DNA from: Candidatus Frankia nodulisporulans
GTDB lineage: Bacteria; Actinomycetota; Actinomycetes; Frankiales; Frankiaceae
Reading direction: 5' to 3'
DNA: 47,003 nt
Assembly (NCBI RefSeq): GCF_902806475.1
Contig: NZ_CADCWS010000009.1
Coordinates: 1 to 47,003 of the forward strand
The notes below the pieces were generated by a model, which saw only the letters and a list, made by a program, of their open reading frames with translations, was not told the DNA's origin and did not search any database. Positions 43,153 through 47,003 of this stretch are shown one piece after another (position 1 is the stretch's first letter; each line of letters opens with the position of its first letter). Made by a program: the position numbers and the translations under genes.

Positions 43153-44947
43153 CGTCCACGGTGGACGGGGGTGGACCCGCGGTGGCGAGGTACGGCCGCC
43201 AGCCGCCGAGGTCGGTGATGTCCTCGGCGCCCTCGACCGCCGCGGACTCGCACAGAAAGCCGAGGGTGGGTCCGCCGACGAGCTCGACGGTTCCGATCGC
43301 CAACGGCGAGCCGACGCCGAGCAGGAAGCGGCCGGCGGCCTGCGTGGACAACCGCCAGACCTCCACTTCGATGGCCGATCCGCCCCGGGTCGTACGCAGC
43401 AGCCCCGGACGTCGTGGCGGCCCGCCGGCCAGCGCGTACAGGCGGTAGCGCGGCAGCGTCCGATCACGTCGGACGAGGACCGCTCCCAGCCGGGTCAGCT
43501 CCCCGTTGAGCGGCAGACCACTCAGATGCGCCCCCACCACCGCCAGATCGACGACATCCGGTCCCGACCCCGCCGGGACCAGCGGTGTCGGTGGGGCCGG
43601 CGGTGTCGGTGGGGTCGGCGTGATGGCTTCGGCCAGGGGATGACCGGTGGCTCCGGTCGGCAGGCCGGTGCTGGCGTGCAGGCGGGCGGCGAGGTCGGCG
43701 AGGAACGCGTCCTGGCCCGCGGGGGCCAGCAGGGTCGCCCCGTGCGGCAGCCCGCCATGAAAGCCGACGGGGACCGCGACCGCGGCCAGGTCGAGCAGGT
43801 TCGCGAAGGTCGTGTACCGGCCCAGGCGGCTGTTCAGCCCGATCGGGTCGGCCAGCACCGCGGCGACCGGGTAGCTGGTGGGCACGGTGGGCAGTACCAG
43901 CGCGTCCACGTCCTGCCAGAGCGCTTCCGCCTGCCGACGCAACACGCGCAGCCTGGTCAGGCCACGATGGACCTCGACCCCGGTGATCGCCGCGCCGGGC
44001 TCGATCACGGCCCGGACGGTGGGGTGGACCTGGTCCGGACGGGCCAGCACGAACTCGCCCACGGACGCGAACCGTTCGGCCAGCCACGGCCCCTCGTAGA
44101 GCAGCCGGCCCGCGGCGAGAAACGGTTCGAGATCCACCGGGACGAGTTCGACGCCGAGCTCACGCAGCAGTGACAGGCCGTGCTCGTGCACGGCCCGGGC
44201 GCCCGCGTCCCCGAAGAAGGTCAGTTCCCGGGGCCGGGCCATGGCCACCCGCGGGTGGCGCCCGGAGCTCGACACGGTCGGCCACGCGGGCCCGGCGACG
44301 CCGGGCAGCCTGCGGGAGTACGGATCAGCCGGGTCGTAGCCGGCCATGACCGACAGGGCCAGCCGCGCGTCCGCCACGCTGAGCGCGAAGACACTCGGAC
44401 AGTCCAGCGAGCGGCACGCCGGCACCAGACCGCGGGTGCTGACCAGCCCACGGGACGGCTTGATGCCGACGACGTTGGTCAGCGCCGCCGGCACCCGGCC
44501 CGACCCCGCCGTGTCGGTCCCCACCGCGAAGGTCACCAGTCCGGCGGCCACCGCGACACCGGAGCCGGAGCTGGAACCGCCCGCGATCATCTCCGGGTCG
44601 AACGGAGACACCGGTGTGCCATAGGGAGAGCGGGCCCCGGACAGGCCAGTCGCGAACTGGTCGAGATTGGTCTTTCCCAGGCAGACCGCGCCGGCGGCGA
44701 GCAGCGCGGCCACGGCGGGGGCGTCACTGGTCGGCTCGCGGGCGAACCCGGGGCAGCCGGCCGTCGTCGGCAGCCCGGCGACGTCGATGTTGTCCTTGAC
44801 CGCGAACGGTAGTCCGAACAGGGCAGGCAACCGCGAGTCGGCGCCTGCCCGCCCACCGCCCGCTGGCCCGAACAGGGCATCGCGCATCGCGTCGAGCGCC
44901 GCGGCGCGGGCCATCGCCTGCGGCCGCGGCACCATCGAGATCCACAC
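43145..44947 (-). CDS. atzF: Allophanate hydrolase (5' end frameshifted)
   Basis: This 600-aa amidase-signature enzyme hydrolyses allophanate to ammonia and CO2. The catalytic lysine (LPFAVKDNID), the GGSSSGSG serine loop and GTDTAGSGRVPA are present, followed by the C-terminal AtzF-specific domain (LPRYRLYALAG...). A Pro/Thr repeat links the domains. The recorded frame opens at GTG 44947 inside conserved sequence. The natural N-terminus (MTTELMTGPRPDGLIPVPDLQ) starts at ATG 45093, 13 nt after the biuret hydrolase, and reads in another frame to about 45000, where family sequence moves to this frame (AAAVYDRIEARGDDAVWI). So an indel near 44985-45000 splits the gene. The catalytic residues all lie downstream of it. 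Confidence 0.85.
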   Translation of the reverse strand: MWISMVPRPQAMARAAALDAMRDALFGPAGGGRAGADSRLPALFGLPFAVKDNIDVAGLPTTAGCPGFAREPTSDAPAVAALLAAGAVCLGKTNLDQFATGLSGARSPYGTPVSPFDPEMIAGGSSSGSGVAVAAGLVTFAVGTDTAGSGRVPAALTNVVGIKPSRGLVSTRGLVPACRSLDCPSVFALSVADARLALSVMAGYDPADPYSRRLPGVAGPAWPTVSSSGRHPRVAMARPRELTFFGDAGARAVHEHGLSLLRELGVELVPVDLEPFLAAGRLLYEGPWLAERFASVGEFVLARPDQVHPTVRAVIEPGAAITGVEVHRGLTRLRVLRRQAEALWQDVDALVLPTVPTSYPVAAVLADPIGLNSRLGRYTTFANLLDLAAVAVPVGFHGGLPHGATLLAPAGQDAFLADLAARLHASTGLPTGATGHPLAEAITPTPPTPPAPPTPLVPAGSGPDVVDLAVVGAHLSGLPLNGELTRLGAVLVRRDRTLPRYRLYALAGGPPRRPGLLRTTRGGSAIEVEVWRLSTQAAGRFLLGVGSPLAIGTVELVGGPTLGFLCESAAVEGAEDITDLGGWRPYLATAGPPPSTVDVP

Positions 44948-45106
44948 CGCGTCGTCGCCGCGGGCCTCGATCCGGTCGTAGACCGCGGCGGCAGGGTGCC
45001 GCGGTGGTAGCCGTCCCGCAGGACCGTCGCCTGAAGGTCGGGGACCGGTATCAGGCCGTCTGGACGCGGGCCGGTCATGAGTTCGGTCGTCATCGATCGG
45101 TGCGGG

Positions 45107-45978
45107 TCAGCCGGCCAGCTGCGCGGCGCGGGTCGCGGCGTCGACGGCGGCACCGACCGCCGTGGAGTCCGCCACCGCGCCGAAGACACCGCCCTGCATG
45201 GTGACCATGTGCAGTGCCGCCGCGTGGTTGGCCGGGTCGGTGGCACCGGTGCAGTCCGACAGCAACAGGCACTCGTACCCGCGGTCGTTGGCGTCGCGCA
45301 TCGTCGTGTGCACGCAGACGTCCGTCGTGATGCCGGTCAGGATGATGTGGGTGATGCCGTGCCGGCGCAGGACGAGCTCCAGATCGGTCGCGTGGAACGA
45401 GCCCTTGCCAGGCTTGTCGATCACCACCTCGCCGGGCAGCGGCGCCACCTCCGGGACGATCTCCCAGCCGGGTTCGCCGCGGGTGAGGATGCGCCCGCGG
45501 GGGCCACGATCACCGATGCCGGCGCCGATCCGCTTCGAGCGCCACAGCTTGTTCGGCGGGCAGTCGGCCAGGTCCGGGCATGCCCCTCCCGGGTGTGCAC
45601 GATGAGGAAGCCCAGTGGCCGCAGCAACGCCAGCAGTCGGGCGGTCGGCGCGAGGCCCGCACGGGTGAGGGCGAGGTCGTAGCCCATCGCGTCCACATAG
45701 CCACCGTGCCCGCAGAAGTCCACCTGCCAGTCGATGTTGACCACGGCGGTGGTCGCCGGGCTGAACGACCCGTCATAGGGCCAGGCGTACGGCGCCGCCT
45801 CGACCGGGCCGATCCGCAGTGACCCGGCCGCGGCGAGGCGTCCGGGCTCCGGCAGCGCCGGTCCGACGGAGACGGCCGGGCGCGTCTGGCCCGGCTGGCC
45901 CGGCTGGCCCGGCTGGGCCAGGACATCGGCATCGGCATCGGTGGTCGCGGTGGTCGCGGCTGAGGGAGCGAGGGTCAT
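45107..45978 (-). pseudogene. biuH: Isochorismatase-fold cysteine hydrolase, probable biuret amidohydrolase, frameshifted
   Basis: A cysteine hydrolase that would convert biuret to allophanate, feeding AtzF encoded directly after it. The first half (ATG 45978) has NIDWQVDF with the catalytic Asp and runs to HTREGH (His133, codon 45582-45580). The second half, in another frame, reads [12 protein letters not shown], then the catalytic Lys ([13 protein letters not shown]) and Cys ([14 protein letters not shown]), to the stop at 45107. Adding one base after the CAT codon gives [10 protein letters not shown], the family sequence, so a single-base deletion explains the break. It falls in the palindrome GGGCATGCCC, where sequencing compression is common. 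Without correction the enzyme lacks two catalytic residues. Confidence 0.85.
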
Positions 45979-46015
45979 GACGAAGGTGGCCCTTTCTGAC
46001 GGGGACGGTTCGAGG

Positions 46016-46795
46016 TCAGGGCCGCCCGGACGGGCGGCTGCGGCGCAGCACCATCTGGGTGATCGCCTGGGCCGCGCGCTTCTCGACGACGTCCATCGAT
46101 TCGCCGACGTGCTGGCGCAACGCGACGACGCTGCCCTCGAGATCACCGGCGAGCACCCGGTCGACGATCTCGAGATGCTGACTGATCGTCAGGTGCACGC
46201 GGTCCGCGGTCACGAAGTCATGCATCCGCACCGGCCGAATCCGGGCGTTCACCGAGTCCAGGAGGTTCGCCAGTTCCGCATTACCGGAGGCGCGGCTGAG
46301 CGTGAGGTGGAAATCCTCGTCGAGCGCGACGAAGTCGGGATCGGGGGCCGGCGGGCTTTCCCGCAGCGCCCGCCAGGAATCGCGCAGTGGTTCGAGCAAC
46401 GCCGGATCATGGGCCGTGCCGGTCTCCACGGCCCGCAGCAGCCCCCGCAGCTCCAGGGTGACCCGGATCTCGTACAGATCCCGCAGGCCGCCGAGGTCGG
46501 GTTCGGCCGGGTAGTAACCGCCGTCGGGCCGCTTCTCCACCAGGCCGTCGCTGGCCAGCCTGGTCAGCGCCTCCCGCACCGGCGTACGGGACACCCCGAG
46601 CAGCGCGGCGAGCCGCTCCTCGGTAAGCCGGTCCCGGAAGGAGAACTCGCCGGACATGAGTTGACTACGCAACGCGACATAGGCATGGTCGCGCAGGTTG
46701 CCGGCGGCGGGTCGCGCGGACCCGGGCCGGGCGGCGGTGGGCCCCGCCGCGGTGGCGCCCGTGGACATGGGACCAGTGGGGGACGTCGAAGTCAT
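46016..46795 (-). CDS. GntR/FadR family transcriptional regulator
   Basis: A 259-aa regulator: a disordered Ala/Thr/Pro-rich N-terminus, a winged HTH (LTEERLAALLGVSRTPVREA, about residues 57-76), and a C-terminal FCD ligand-binding domain (about 100-235) with its metal-binding His/Asp residues (FHLTLSRASGN; HLEIVDRVLAGD; LRQHV). ATG 46795 is preferred; ATG 46807 is close by. The biuret hydrolase starts 38 nt after its stop, so the three genes form one operon it probably controls. A 12-bp perfect palindrome upstream of its start is the likely operator. Confidence 0.92.
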   Translation of the reverse strand: MTSTSPTGPMSTGATAAGPTAARPGSARPAAGNLRDHAYVALRSQLMSGEFSFRDRLTEERLAALLGVSRTPVREALTRLASDGLVEKRPDGGYYPAEPDLGGLRDLYEIRVTLELRGLLRAVETGTAHDPALLEPLRDSWRALRESPPAPDPDFVALDEDFHLTLSRASGNAELANLLDSVNARIRPVRMHDFVTADRVHLTISQHLEIVDRVLAGDLEGSVVALRQHVGESMDVVEKRAAQAITQMVLRRSRPSGRP

Positions 46796-46937
46796 ACCGC
46801 CGAGCATCCGCCATCGCCGACCCGAACGCGCCGACCGGCTGCGGACGGCGACGACCCGACGCCGATGCCGACGTCGGGTCTGCCCGAGGGCGCCCGACGA
46901 CGATCGTGGCGACCTTTCCCGCAGCACTGCATACTGA

Positions 46938-46949
46938 CCTGTATACAGG
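46938..46949. promoter_or_regulatory. GntR/FadR-type operator palindrome
   Basis: CCTGTATACAGG is a perfect 12-bp palindrome with the GTATAC core common to FadR-subfamily operators. It lies between the gntR start (142 nt away) and a possible divergent gene at the window edge, so it could control both directions. Confidence 0.6.
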
Positions 46950-46981
46950 ACCGTGTACATGATGAGAACGGTAAAGGACCA

Positions 46982-47003
46982 ATGCGTTTCTCATCAACCG
47001 GGA
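46982..47003 (+). CDS. Possible start of a divergent gene, cut by window end
   Basis: ATG 46982 is preceded by AAAGGA 3 nt upstream and reads MRFSSTG to the window edge. Position and ribosome-binding site suggest a gene divergent from gntR, perhaps a transporter or enzyme of the same pathway. Seven codons are too few to identify it. Confidence 0.3.

Overview
The window is very GC-rich, uses GTG, TTG and ATG starts, packs genes with 4-nt stop/start overlaps, and carries typical actinobacterial families: MoxR/DUF58/TgpA, CsoR, SpoIIE phosphatases, FkbM methyltransferases and a DmdR/IdeR-type iron box. It looks like a chromosomal segment of a high-GC Actinomycetota. A Frankia-like (Frankiales) host is my best guess from gene content and style, but this is inference. 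I see no tRNA, rRNA, insertion sequence, phage gene or CRISPR array.

Left arm (1-15.8 kb): a MoxR ATPase / DUF58 / TgpA-like operon with a small hypothetical protein and a PIG-L deacetylase. It is followed by a tandem glycine riboswitch driving gcvP, which ends in a near-ideal terminator hairpin. Next come an FkbM methyltransferase, a regulatory-rich 0.7-kb gap (a perfect TGTGA-N6-TCACA site and a 27-bp dyad), a GT81/GT2-like glycosyltransferase, and an MMPL transporter split by a frameshift.

Siderophore region (15.9-28.0 kb): six minus-strand genes run dat > ddc > NIS synthetase > N-monooxygenase > NIS synthetase > glutamine-synthetase-like ligase. Each of the five junctions is a 4-nt ATGA/GTGA overlap, and a 16/19 iron-box match lies just upstream of the first gene. 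The enzymes suggest 1,3-diaminopropane made from aspartate semialdehyde, N-hydroxylation, and two carboxylate-coupling steps, as in rhizobactin 1021/schizokinen. However, no RhbD-type acyltransferase is present, while a GS-like ligase and a divergently encoded SbnH/LysA-type PLP decarboxylase are. This is the best candidate here for an undescribed pathway.

Centre right (27.9-42.1 kb): leuS, then a signalling block. It holds an RsbW-like ATPase, a SpoIIE phosphatase with its own ATPase domain, a 1459-aa soluble hybrid histidine kinase with an exact 276-bp HAMP repeat, a stand-alone response regulator, and a Ser/Thr kinase. AlkB is convergent with the kinase.

Right arm (42.3-47.0 kb): a MarR regulator, CsoR with a possible operator, and a GntR / biuret hydrolase / allophanate hydrolase operon with a perfect 12-bp palindrome upstream of gntR. 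Both hydrolases appear frameshifted. With the MMPL gene, and possibly moxR and the Ser/Thr kinase, that makes three clear and two possible reading-frame breaks in 47 kb. This points either to sequence errors or to local gene decay.
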